Of a DNA stretch of 64,000 nucleotides, positions 56,331-64,000 are shown in pieces. Each line of letters opens with the position of its first letter. Position 1 is the first letter of the stretch. The DNA comes from Flavobacteriaceae bacterium MAR_2010_72 (GTDB taxonomy: Bacteria; Bacteroidota; Bacteroidia; Flavobacteriales; Flavobacteriaceae): assembly GCA_003550275.1 (NCBI GenBank), contig QXCW01000002.1, positions 186,001-250,000 on the forward strand, read 5' to 3'. The position numbers and the translations under genes are program-made. The notes beneath the pieces were generated by a model. It did not search any database and had not been told where the DNA came from. It saw only the letters and a list, made by a program, of their open reading frames with translations.

Positions 56331-56420
56331 ATGCCAAGTGGTAAAAAACGAAAAAGACACAAGGTAGCGACGCATAAGCGTAAAAAACGAAGACGCGCTA
56401 ATCGTCACAAAAAGAAATAA
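56331..56420 (+). CDS. 29-residue Arg/Lys-rich protein (AURKAIP1/COX24, bS22-like)
   Basis: ATG at 56331 to TAA ending at 56420. The product is 29 residues, 18 of them Lys or Arg (GKKRKRHKVATHKRKKRRRAN). It resembles the AURKAIP1/COX24 C-terminal domain, which includes the mitochondrial and mycobacterial bS22-type small ribosomal proteins. It lies between HU and rng and is followed by a strong terminator, so it should be expressed. Ribosomal association is inference from the family; too short for most gene finders. Confidence 0.75.
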   Translation: MPSGKKRKRHKVATHKRKKRRRANRHKKK

Positions 56421-56458
56421 ATTGAAAAAGTAGTTTTTTAACTACTTTTTCAATTTTT
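56421..56458 (+). terminator. Terminator after the small basic gene
   Basis: ATTGAAAAAGTAGTT pairs with AACTACTTTTTCAAT (15 bp) around a short T loop, followed by T-run. It ends the HU - small basic protein unit. Confidence 0.85.
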
Positions 56459-56500
56459 AAAGTAACGTTCTTTGATATCTAATTCATAATATTTTACGTT

Positions 56501-56508
56501 TACCTTCG
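56501..56508 (+). promoter_or_regulatory. -7 box of rng
   Basis: TACCTTCG (one base off TAnnTTTG), 95 nt before the rng ATG. A TTG lies 26 nt upstream. Confidence 0.4.
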
Positions 56509-56560
56509 TAGAATTGTGGATTTAACGGATTTAACATCCTGTGTCAAAAAATAAAGTATA

Positions 56561-56590
56561 ATCCATCTATCGCGCCTAGGCGTGATGGAT
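56561..56590 (+). promoter_or_regulatory. Hairpin in the rng leader
   Basis: ATCCATC (56561-56567) pairs with GATGGAT (56584-56590). Inside it is the 10-bp palindrome CGCCTAGGCG (56573-56582). The hairpin ends 13 nt before the rng ATG and could affect its translation or decay. Confidence 0.6.
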
Positions 56591-56603
56591 ATAAATTTAC
56601 AAT

Positions 56604-58148
56604 ATGGATAAAGAATTGATTATTCGATCGAGTTCTGATGTTGTTGATTTTGCCTTATTAAAAGATGGAAAACTTATTGAATTACATAAAGATGAAGACG
56701 ATAACAACTTTGCGGTTGGCGATGTGTTTATAGCCAAAATACGTAAAGCGGTTCCGGGACTAAATGCTGCATTTGTTAATGTGGGATATGAAAAAGATGC
56801 TTTTTTGCATTATCATGATTTAGGGCCTCAATTGCCTTCGCTTTTAAAATTCGTAAAACGTGTAAGCACAGGGAAACACACAGATTTTTTACTTAAAAAT
56901 TTTCAGTTTGAAAAAGATATCGATAAAAATGGCAGCATTTCAAATGCGTTAAAAGCCAATCAATCGGTATTGGTTCAAATTGTAAAAGAACCTATTTCAA
57001 CAAAAGGACCTCGTATTAGTAGCGAGTTGTCCATTGCCGGAAGGTATATTGTTTTAGTGCCATTTTCAGATCGCATTTCAATTTCACAAAAAATTGAATC
57101 GAAAGAAGAAAAAGATCGTTTAAAACGATTGGTAAAAAGCATTACGCCTAAAGGATTTGGAGTTATAGTTCGTACCGTGGCCGAAGGCAAAAAAGTTGCC
57201 GAGCTTGACAAGGATTTACAAAATTTATTGGCAAGATGGACGGCCATGTGCAAAAAACTGTACAAAGCACATCACCCTAGTAAAGTACTTGGCGAAATGA
57301 ATAAAGCCTCTTCTATTTTAAGAGATATTTTTAATGATTCGTTTTCCAGTATTATCGTAGATGATGAGGCCTTGTATGTACAAATTAAAGATTATGTGCA
57401 TGAAATTGCACCTAACAAAGAGTCCATTGTGAAGTTTTATAAAAACGGGGTCCCTATATTTGAAAAATACGGAATTGAGCGTCAAATTAAAACATCTTTC
57501 GGACGCACGGTCTCCATGGCAAAAGGCGCTTATTTGGTTATAGAACATACCGAAGCCCTTCATGTGGTAGACGTTAACAGTGGTAACCGATCTAATAAAG
57601 AGAGGAACCAAGAGGATACGGCACTAGAGGTCAATATGATTTCTGCATCAGAGATTGCCCGACAATTGCGTTTACGCGATATGGGTGGCATCATCGTGAT
57701 CGATTTTATTGATATGAACAAAGCCGATAACCGAAGAAAACTGTACAATCATCTTCGCGATGAAATGCAAGATGATAAAGCAAAGCATAAAATATTACCT
57801 CCGAGTAAGTTTGGACTGGTGCAAATTACCAGACAACGTGTTCGCCCGGAAAGGAATATTGAAACAAAAGAAGAGAACCCTAATGGAGTTGAAGGAAGTG
57901 AAATTGAAGCACCAATTAAAGTGATTCAAAAAATAACCCAAGACCTAGAGCGACTTTTCAAAAAAGACTATAAAAAGGTGATTTTAAACACACACCCATT
58001 TATAGCGGCCTTTTTAACCAAAGGCTTTCCGTCTGTGCGTTCTAAATGGTTTTTAGAACATAAAAAATGGGTAAAAGTAATGCCCAGAGATGCTTACACT
58101 TATCTTGAATACCATTTTTATGACAAAAATGGTAAGGAAATCAAATAA
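56604..58148 (+). CDS. rng: Ribonuclease E/G family protein
   Basis: The 514-residue endoribonuclease processes rRNA and mRNA. An S1 domain lies near 35-130 (GDVFIAKIRKAVPGLNAAFVNVGYEKDAFLHYHD), followed by the RNase H-like and catalytic region with metal ligands in HVVDVNSGN and VIDFIDMNK and the RNase G segment LVQITRQRVRPE. It has no long C-terminal degradosome scaffold, like RNase G. Its leader holds a hairpin 13 nt before the ATG. Confidence 0.95.
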   Translation: MDKELIIRSSSDVVDFALLKDGKLIELHKDEDDNNFAVGDVFIAKIRKAVPGLNAAFVNVGYEKDAFLHYHDLGPQLPSLLKFVKRVSTGKHTDFLLKNFQFEKDIDKNGSISNALKANQSVLVQIVKEPISTKGPRISSELSIAGRYIVLVPFSDRISISQKIESKEEKDRLKRLVKSITPKGFGVIVRTVAEGKKVAELDKDLQNLLARWTAMCKKLYKAHHPSKVLGEMNKASSILRDIFNDSFSSIIVDDEALYVQIKDYVHEIAPNKESIVKFYKNGVPIFEKYGIERQIKTSFGRTVSMAKGAYLVIEHTEALHVVDVNSGNRSNKERNQEDTALEVNMISASEIARQLRLRDMGGIIVIDFIDMNKADNRRKLYNHLRDEMQDDKAKHKILPPSKFGLVQITRQRVRPERNIETKEENPNGVEGSEIEAPIKVIQKITQDLERLFKKDYKKVILNTHPFIAAFLTKGFPSVRSKWFLEHKKWVKVMPRDAYTYLEYHFYDKNGKEIK

Positions 58149-58152
58149 TATC

Positions 58153-58186
58153 AAAACCCCTTTTTACAACTGTAAAAAGGGGTTTT
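58153..58186. terminator. Bidirectional terminator rng / aldo-keto reductase
   Basis: AAAACCCCTTTTTACA and TGTAAAAAGGGGTTTT form a 16-bp stem around a 2-nt centre, with T-runs on both sides. Both convergent genes end within 25 bp. Confidence 0.9.
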
Positions 58187-58208
58187 TGTTTTTTATTAAG
58201 AATTGAAT

Positions 58209-59246
58209 TTAAGTCGCAGGATTAGGAATCTCTTTATGGACCATATCAATGGCTTTTAAAACCTCGTCATTTAGGGTGAGATTGATGCTATCAATATTTT
58301 CCTTAAGCTGGTCTAATCTCGTCGCACCAATAATGTTACTGGTCACAAAGGGTTGTTGGGTTACAAATGCTAATGACATTTGAGCTAAAGTCATTTGGTG
58401 ATCATCAGCGATTTTTAGATACCGCTTGGTGGCCTCGGTACATTGCGCACTACTATATCTTGAAAACCGTGGGAATAAATTTAAGCGCGCAGTGTCTTCA
58501 GCGTTTCCTTTAATATATTTACCTGATAGCACCCCAAAAGCCATAGGTGAATAGGCTAGTAAGCCAATATGTTCTCGCATTGAAATTTCAGCGAGATCCC
58601 CTTCAAAAGCTCTATTTAATAAGGAATACGCATTTTGAATAGTTATCATTCTTGGTAAACTATGGTATTTTGATTCCTCTACATAGCGCATGGTTCCCCA
58701 AGCTTTTTCGTTAGAGATACCCACTTTTCTAATTTTACCTTCACTAATAATTCCTTCAAGCGTGTGAAGGATTTCGTTAAAATTATCTTCCCACTCATCA
58801 TCGGGATTGTGTTTATAATCTCTAGTTCCAAAGGTGTTTGTGTCGCGTTCTGGCCAGTGCAGTTGATATAGGTCTATATAATCTGTTTTAAGACGTTTTA
58901 AGCTTTGTTCAACCGCATCCTTTATAGCATCAGGACTAAACCCATCAGTTCTAATGTGCGCCGTGTAATCTCCAGTTCCAGCAATTTTAGAAGCTAAAAC
59001 AACCTTATCTCTATTTCCAGTTTTTTGAAACCAGTTTCCGATAATGCGTTCGGTTTCGGCATATGTTTTTTGGTTGGCAGGAACAGGATATAGTTCGGCA
59101 GTATCAAAAAAATTAACGCCTTGATCCAGAGCATAATCCATTTGTGCAAAACCTTCTTCTTGGGTATTTTGGTTGCCCCAAGTCATGGTGCCTAAACATA
59201 TTTTACTTACTCTAATATTACTGTGAGGAAGTGTTGTGTATTTCAT
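58209..59246 (-). CDS. Aldo/keto reductase
   Basis: The 345-residue NADPH-dependent oxidoreductase has a (beta/alpha)8 fold with VSKICLGTMTWG, the active-site Asp/Tyr in FFDTAELYP, a Lys in VVLASKI, the His in LYQLHWPERD and a C-terminal SNIIGATRLDQLKENI cofactor motif. It looks like the Tas subfamily. The substrate is unknown. No gene is closely coupled to it. Confidence 0.9.
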   Translation of the reverse strand: MKYTTLPHSNIRVSKICLGTMTWGNQNTQEEGFAQMDYALDQGVNFFDTAELYPVPANQKTYAETERIIGNWFQKTGNRDKVVLASKIAGTGDYTAHIRTDGFSPDAIKDAVEQSLKRLKTDYIDLYQLHWPERDTNTFGTRDYKHNPDDEWEDNFNEILHTLEGIISEGKIRKVGISNEKAWGTMRYVEESKYHSLPRMITIQNAYSLLNRAFEGDLAEISMREHIGLLAYSPMAFGVLSGKYIKGNAEDTARLNLFPRFSRYSSAQCTEATKRYLKIADDHQMTLAQMSLAFVTQQPFVTSNIIGATRLDQLKENIDSINLTLNDEVLKAIDMVHKEIPNPAT

Positions 59247-59288
59247 TTATGAATTTCTTTTTCAGATTTTAGCAAGGGGTAAATATAA

Positions 59289-59322
59289 AAAACCTTTCAG
59301 GGTTTAAAGACTGAAAGGTTTT
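59289..59322 (-). terminator. Terminator after the OmpA-like gene
   Basis: AAAACCTTTCAG and CTGAAAGGTTTT form a 12-bp stem with a 10-nt loop; on the minus strand it is followed by a T-rich run. It lies 38 bp past the OmpA-like stop. Confidence 0.8.
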
Positions 59323-59359
59323 AAAAAAAATTATAAATTTTTAAAGACAGAAATGATAG

Positions 59360-60319
59360 TTAAATCTCATTCAATAATTTAGAGATCTCATCTAGTTTAG
59401 GCGTTAAAATCACTTCAATCCGTCTATTTTTAGCTCTGCCTTCCGCTGTTGTATTTGTGGCGATAGGTGCATATTCACCACGACCAGCGGCAGTTAAATT
59501 TTCAGGGTTAATGGATGCATTCTCCCTTAAAATATTGACAATGGCTGTGGCACGTTTAGTTGATAAATCCCAATTGCCACTTAATTGTCCGCTTCCTGCG
59601 AATGGTACATTATCGGTGTGCCCTTCAATCAATATGGCAATTTCAGGGTTATCAGCCAAAACGGTTCCTAGCTGCCTAACGGCTTCTTTACCATTGGTTC
59701 CAACGGCCCAACTTCCAGACTCAAATAACAATTTATTTTCCATAGATACATACACTTTACCGTCACGTTGTTCTACGGTTAATCCTTTACCTTCAAAGTT
59801 AGTAAGCGCTTTTGAAATAGCATCTTTTAACCTGCTCATAGCCGCATCTTTTGAAGCTATGACGTTTTCAAGTTCAGCAACACGTTGCGAACGACTTTCA
59901 AGCTCTCGCTTTAAGGTTTCCAAACGGGCGTTTTCAGCAGCCAATGCCTGCTCTTTTGCTTCTAATTGGGCTAGTAATTCTCTGTTCTTTTTAGAGTTTT
60001 CAGCAATTGCAGCTGAACTGTTTTTCTCTAAAGCATCATAAGAGGCTTTTAAGTTGTCTAAATTTGATTTGGTGGCATCATAATCACTTTGAAAACGGTC
60101 TCGTTGTGCCACAGTTTCATCATAAGATTTTTGAAGTTTAGCCAAATCATTTTGTGCTTTATTTAAAGCTGCGTTCAGTTCACTGTTATCATCAGATAAT
60201 TGACGATGTTCTTTTTTAAGATCGGCATACTTGTTTTCTAAATCGGTATAGATTTTTTTTGAAACACAAGATGTTGTTAATACAAGTGTTAGTGCTATTA
60301 ACGACAATTTTTTAAACAT
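59360..60319 (-). CDS. OmpA-family lipoprotein with coiled-coil
   Basis: The 319-residue protein has a lipoprotein signal (C18 in LTTSCVSKK), a long heptad-rich coiled coil (about 25-165) and a C-terminal OmpA peptidoglycan-binding domain (about 190-315: LIEGHTDNVPFAGSGQLSGNWDLSTKRATAIVNIL, AAGRGEYAPIATN, RRIEVILTPK). It probably links the outer membrane to peptidoglycan. It is 25 bp after xth on the same strand. Confidence 0.88.
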   Translation of the reverse strand: MFKKLSLIALTLVLTTSCVSKKIYTDLENKYADLKKEHRQLSDDNSELNAALNKAQNDLAKLQKSYDETVAQRDRFQSDYDATKSNLDNLKASYDALEKNSSAAIAENSKKNRELLAQLEAKEQALAAENARLETLKRELESRSQRVAELENVIASKDAAMSRLKDAISKALTNFEGKGLTVEQRDGKVYVSMENKLLFESGSWAVGTNGKEAVRQLGTVLADNPEIAILIEGHTDNVPFAGSGQLSGNWDLSTKRATAIVNILRENASINPENLTAAGRGEYAPIATNTTAEGRAKNRRIEVILTPKLDEISKLLNEI

Positions 60320-60344
60320 GGATTTAAGATTTTTTAAAGTTATT

Positions 60345-61109
60345 TTATTGTTCTAGTTCTAGTAATATCGGACAATGGTCACTATGTACCGCATCCGACA
60401 GTATAACGCTGCGTTTTAGCTTTTCTTGTAGTGGTTCACTTGCCAAGGCATAATCCAGTCGCCAGCCTTTATTATTGGCTCGGGCATTAGCTCTATAGCT
60501 CCACCATGTATAATGGTTTGGTTCTTTATTGAAATGTCTAAATGAATCGATGAAACCGCTGTCCATAAAGTTTCCAATCCATTCGCGCTCAACAGGTAAA
60601 AAGCCCGACACATTAGATAAGCCTTTGGGGTTATGGATGTCTATTTCTTCATGACAGATATTATAATCACCACAAATAATAAGATTTGGAATCTCTTTCT
60701 TTAGATTATCAATATAATCTTGAAACATAGCCATATACTCTAATTTATGATCTAATCTGGCATCATTGGTTCCGGAAGGTAAATACAAGCTCATCACTGA
60801 AAAGTTATCGAAGTCTGCCCTTAAATTTCGACCTTCAAAGTCCATGGAGGCAATGCCAGTGCCATATTCAACATGATTGGGTTGTATTTTACTTAAAATG
60901 GCAACACCACTATATCCCTTTTTTTGTGCACTGAACCAATAGTGATAGTTGTATCCAGCTTCTTCGAAAATTTCAAGATCCAACTGCTCTTTCATAGCTT
61001 TTATTTCTTGAAGGCAGATGACGTCTGGATTAGCACTTTTGAGCCAATCCATAAATCCTTTGTTGATGGCTGCTCTAATACCGTTGACGTTGTAGGAGAT
61101 GATTTTCAT
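60345..61109 (-). CDS. xth: Exodeoxyribonuclease III
   Basis: The 254-residue AP endonuclease/3' exonuclease repairs abasic sites. Key residues: ISYNVNGIRAA (3-13), the metal-binding Glu in CLQEIK (E36 region), YSGVAILSK, the Asp/Asn block in GDYNICHEEIDIHNPKG, and the catalytic DAVHSDHCPILLEL end. Complete, with typical length. It diverges from the large gene at 61221 across 111 bp. Confidence 0.95.
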   Translation of the reverse strand: MKIISYNVNGIRAAINKGFMDWLKSANPDVICLQEIKAMKEQLDLEIFEEAGYNYHYWFSAQKKGYSGVAILSKIQPNHVEYGTGIASMDFEGRNLRADFDNFSVMSLYLPSGTNDARLDHKLEYMAMFQDYIDNLKKEIPNLIICGDYNICHEEIDIHNPKGLSNVSGFLPVEREWIGNFMDSGFIDSFRHFNKEPNHYTWWSYRANARANNKGWRLDYALASEPLQEKLKRSVILSDAVHSDHCPILLELEQ

Positions 61110-61220
61110 GATTAAAAATTAGAATTTCAGCTAAAATAAATAATACTGTACTTTTACACTATTATTTTATCGCAGTTTTAACCACAAAATAATTTTTGTT
61201 TTTAACAGTTTTAGTACTTA

Positions 61221-64000
61221 ATGAAAATTACTATTGCTTGTCTTTGTTTTTTGATGGGTTGTTGTGTTATGGCACAAGAGCCCGGTTCAAATTATATAAC
61301 CAAGACATTAGCGGTTAGGGATACTATTAAAATTGATTCGGTAAGCATCAACCCCAGCAAGTTTACGGTAAGGTTTAAAAACGATAAAGTTCTTGACAGT
61401 ACAGCCTATAACATAGATTTTTCAAAAGCAATTTTAGTATTTAAATCACCAATTCCAGCAGATTCTGTGGTGGTTGGATATTTGAGGTATCCTGATTTTA
61501 TTACCAAGGAATACAAACAACTAGACGAAAGTATTATTGTTGAAAACACATCAAGCATCCAGCGGTTTTATAAGCTTAACCAATCCACTCAAAACAACAT
61601 TTTCACACCTTTTGATGGTTTGAACACTTCAGGAAGTATTTCAAGAGGCGTAACAATTGGGAATAACCAAAATTCTGTGTTAAATAGTGAGCTTGACCTC
61701 CAAATATCTGGAAAATTAAGTGATAAAGTCTCGTTAAGGGCTTCTATACAAGATGCCAACATTCCTTTGCAAGAAAGTGGGTATTCACAACGGCTGGATG
61801 AGTTTGACCAAGTGTTTATAGAACTTTTTAGTGAGGATTGGAACATAAGGGCAGGAGACATCGACCTACAAAATACGAACTCTTATTTTGCAAATTTCAC
61901 CAAACGTGTACAGGGACTATCGGTAAATGTGAATTTGGATAAAGAGGAATCCAAAACCAATATGTTCGCTTCGGGTGCTTTGGTTAGAGGGCAATTCACA
62001 ACGAGTCGGTTTACAGCGCAAGAGGGTAATCAAGGGCCATATAAATTGCGTGGTCCAAATAATGAATTGTTTGTACTTATTGTTTCGGGGAGTGAAACCG
62101 TTTATGTTAATGGGCTTCCTGTTGAACGTGGTGAGGATAACGACTACATTATCGATTATAATGCTGGCGAAATTATTTTCAATTCGACCTATCCCATCAC
62201 TTCCGAAATGCGAATCACTGTTGATTATCAATATAGCGAGCGTAATTTTTCTAGATTTATAGTTTACGGAGGAAGCACTTACGAAACCGAAAAATTGAAA
62301 TTAGGAGTTTCGGTGTATTCTGAAACCGATGCCAAAAATCAACCTTTACAACAAAATTTATCTACCGAACAGACCCAGATTTTGGCAAATGCTGGAGATG
62401 ATAAAAGTTTGATGGTCGCGCCTTCAGCGATTGCTGAAAGCTATTCTGAAAATAGAATTCTATATAAAAAAGAGCTAATTGATGGCGCTGAAGCTTTTGT
62501 GTTTTCTAATAATCCTGACGATGAATTGTTCAGTGTAAAATTCAGCCTAGTTGGCGATAATCAAGGGGATTATATAATTTCCAATGCTAATGCGGTTACT
62601 ACCATTTATGAATATATGTCGCCATTAAATGGAGTTCCGCAAGGTAATTATGCCCCAATTGTGCAACTTATTGCGCCGACACAATTGCAAGTTGCGGTCG
62701 TTAATGGTTTGTACAAGCCTACCCAAAAAACGGAAGTGTATTTTGAACTCGCTGGCAGCAAAAATGATCAGAATCTGTTTTCAGGTCTTGATGATTCCAA
62801 TAATGATGGATTTGCAGGAAAATTAAAGCTAGACCAGTACATTGTAAAAACCGATAGCCTATGGAATTTAAAAGCTTTTGTTGATGCCGATATGATTCAA
62901 GAAAATTTTAGGACCATTCAACGCTTGTATTATGCCGAATTTAGTCGTGACTGGAATCTTGAGACTACCATGGGTAATCAAAGTTTATTGAGTGCAGGAT
63001 TGGAATTGGCACATCCAAAAAACGGATTGGCAGCGTATAAATTTGAACATCTCAACTATTCTGAAAGTTTCAATGGCAATCGACATAATATGCTAGCTAA
63101 TCTTCAATTGGGGAAGTTTCAGGTATTTTCAAATTCAAGTTTACTAACTAGTGAAGGAAATCAAAATACTTCTCGATTTTTCAGAACCTTTAACCGAGCA
63201 ACCTATGGTTTTAATAAGCAATGGATTGGTGCTAAATTAGCCGCAGAAGATAATAAACAGCGAGATGTTATTACTGAAAATTTAAGCGAATTGAGTCAAA
63301 AGTTTACGGCTTACGAGCTGTTTTATGGGGTTGGTGATAGTACTAAAGTATTTGTTGAAGCGGGATATAAGCATCGGGTCAATGATAGTTTACGTGCCAA
63401 TGGTTTAGAACGCGTCAATAGTTCAAACACCTATTATTTAAGGTCTAGACTTATTCAGAATGCCAATACCAATCTAGGTATTTATGTTAATTATCGAAAG
63501 CTTAAACAAGAAGATGCCACTAAAGATGATGAGCGGTCACTCAACTCGCGTGTCAATTTTAACCAAAATTTGTTCAACCAGATTGTGCAGTGGAATACCA
63601 TTTTTGAAACGAATTCTGGGACATTGCCGCAACAAGACTTTACATATGTCAAGGTTGATGCTGGTCAAGGGGCATATACTTGGATTGATTACAATAGCAA
63701 TAACATTCAGGAGTTGAACGAATTTGAAATAGCTCAATTTCAAGATCAAGGTGAATACATCAGGGTGTTATTACCTAATCAGGTGTTTGTGAAAACACAT
63801 CAGAACCGATTCAGTCAAACACTTACCATTAATCCACAGCAGTGGTCCGTTTCTGAACAAAAAGACAAAAAATTCTGGTCGTACTTTTATAACCAAACCT
63901 CTTATTTAATTGACCGCAAGCAGCGAAGGGAAGGAAATACGTTTAACTTAAACCCATTCAATACCGATGAGGACAATCAATTAGCGCTTAACCAAAGCAT
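61221..64000 (+). CDS. Large outer-membrane protein of unknown family, 5' part (runs off the window)
   Basis: ATG at 61221 opens a frame with no stop up to 64000 (926 codons). A signal peptide (1-19, ending MAQ) precedes a beta-strand-rich protein. Residues about 110-250 have alternating hydrophobic strands (SISRGVTIGNNQNSVLNSELD). Around 289-345 an Ig-like segment reads VYVNGLPVERGEDNDYIIDYN. The remaining sequence looks like an outer-membrane barrel (YYAEFSRDWNLETTMGNQS). I do not recognise the family. Its Ig-like motif resembles those in large Bacteroidota outer-membrane barrels such as SprA, but homology is not claimed. Confidence 0.8.
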   Translation, partial: MKITIACLCFLMGCCVMAQEPGSNYITKTLAVRDTIKIDSVSINPSKFTVRFKNDKVLDSTAYNIDFSKAILVFKSPIPADSVVVGYLRYPDFITKEYKQLDESIIVENTSSIQRFYKLNQSTQNNIFTPFDGLNTSGSISRGVTIGNNQNSVLNSELDLQISGKLSDKVSLRASIQDANIPLQESGYSQRLDEFDQVFIELFSEDWNIRAGDIDLQNTNSYFANFTKRVQGLSVNVNLDKEESKTNMFASGALVRGQFTTSRFTAQEGNQGPYKLRGPNNELFVLIVSGSETVYVNGLPVERGEDNDYIIDYNAGEIIFNSTYPITSEMRITVDYQYSERNFSRFIVYGGSTYETEKLKLGVSVYSETDAKNQPLQQNLSTEQTQILANAGDDKSLMVAPSAIAESYSENRILYKKELIDGAEAFVFSNNPDDELFSVKFSLVGDNQGDYIISNANAVTTIYEYMSPLNGVPQGNYAPIVQLIAPTQLQVAVVNGLYKPTQKTEVYFELAGSKNDQNLFSGLDDSNNDGFAGKLKLDQYIVKTDSLWNLKAFVDADMIQENFRTIQRLYYAEFSRDWNLETTMGNQSLLSAGLELAHPKNGLAAYKFEHLNYSESFNGNRHNMLANLQLGKFQVFSNSSLLTSEGNQNTSRFFRTFNRATYGFNKQWIGAKLAAEDNKQRDVITENLSELSQKFTAYELFYGVGDSTKVFVEAGYKHRVNDSLRANGLERVNSSNTYYLRSRLIQNANTNLGIYVNYRKLKQEDATKDDERSLNSRVNFNQNLFNQIVQWNTIFETNSGTLPQQDFTYVKVDAGQGAYTWIDYNSNNIQELNEFEIAQFQDQGEYIRVLLPNQVFVKTHQNRFSQTLTINPQQWSVSEQKDKKFWSYFYNQTSYLIDRKQRREGNTFNLNPFNTDEDNQLALNQS

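Noticed and set aside
59457-60041. 194-codon open frame on the plus strand within the OmpA-like gene
   Set aside because: Antisense to the Ala/Lys-rich coiled-coil region; composition is the complement of that repeat.

Overview
The window is AT-rich chromosomal DNA of a member of the Flavobacteriaceae (phylum Bacteroidota), probably marine. Evidence: gliding genes gldD/gldE, type IX secretion substrates with C-terminal sorting domains, TonB-dependent receptors with a carboxypeptidase-like N-terminal domain, DUF4270 and DUF3108 proteins, a short ATP synthase epsilon subunit, a type-2-like IleRS, and many -7 boxes of the Bacteroidota form TAnnTTTG in place of sigma70 -10 boxes. No tRNA, rRNA, CRISPR array, insertion sequence, integrase or phage gene was seen, and the window reads as core chromosome. 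A genus cannot be fixed from this sequence alone.

Layout. 1-2268: 5' part of a large secreted lamin-tail protein, cut by the window edge. 2.3-9.6 kb: recX, a JmjC-like cupin protein, then biotin synthesis in two minus-strand units (bioF-bioD-bioA and a ketosynthase-bioB pair) separated by an inverted Coa1-family gene. 9.7-12.0 kb: M61 peptidase and a GNAT acetyltransferase. 12.1-13.9 kb: atpD-atpC. 14.1-16.9 kb: TonB-dependent receptor. 17.1-21.4 kb: glmS, a DUF4270 lipoprotein and a degenerate glycogen-synthase-like half protein. 21.5-26.3 kb: panC, panD, a flippase-like membrane protein, an esterase-like protein without its nucleophile serine, and radA. 26.3-30.2 kb: a structured regulatory leader and a 1213-residue secreted LamG protein. 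30.4-34.9 kb: ileS, a DksA/TraR-like gene and lspA. 34.9-37.7 kb: a tightly coupled minus-strand operon (retropepsin-like protease, RimK ATP-grasp ligase, aspartoacylase-like Zn hydrolase, 5-formyl-THF cyclo-ligase). 37.8-41.9 kb: uvrC and an outer-membrane patatin. 42.0-49.4 kb: aromatic amino-acid catabolism (hmgA, hppD, a tryptophan dioxygenase family gene) with a DUF3108 protein, an M23 lipoprotein and pgi. 49.6-52.3 kb: a second TonB-dependent receptor. 52.4-55.9 kb: mutY, ssb, gldE and gldD on the minus strand. 56.0-58.1 kb: HU, a 29-residue arginine/lysine-rich protein and rng. 58.2-61.1 kb: aldo/keto reductase, an OmpA-like lipoprotein and exonuclease III. 61.2 kb to the end: 5' part of a large unrecognised outer-membrane protein.

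Most genes are housekeeping: cofactors (biotin, pantothenate, folate), energy, cell-envelope precursors, DNA repair (recX, radA, uvrC, mutY, xth, ssb), translation and lipoprotein processing. The most interesting points are an IleRS whose HIGH motif is swapped to GxHH, the coupled protease/ligase/hydrolase operon, two conserved folds that have lost catalytic residues (glycogen-synthase-like and esterase-like), a ketosynthase of unknown role in the biotin cluster, a structured promoter-leader region at 26.37-26.52 kb, and several genes whose -7 box lies only 4-5 nt before the ATG, suggesting leaderless mRNAs.
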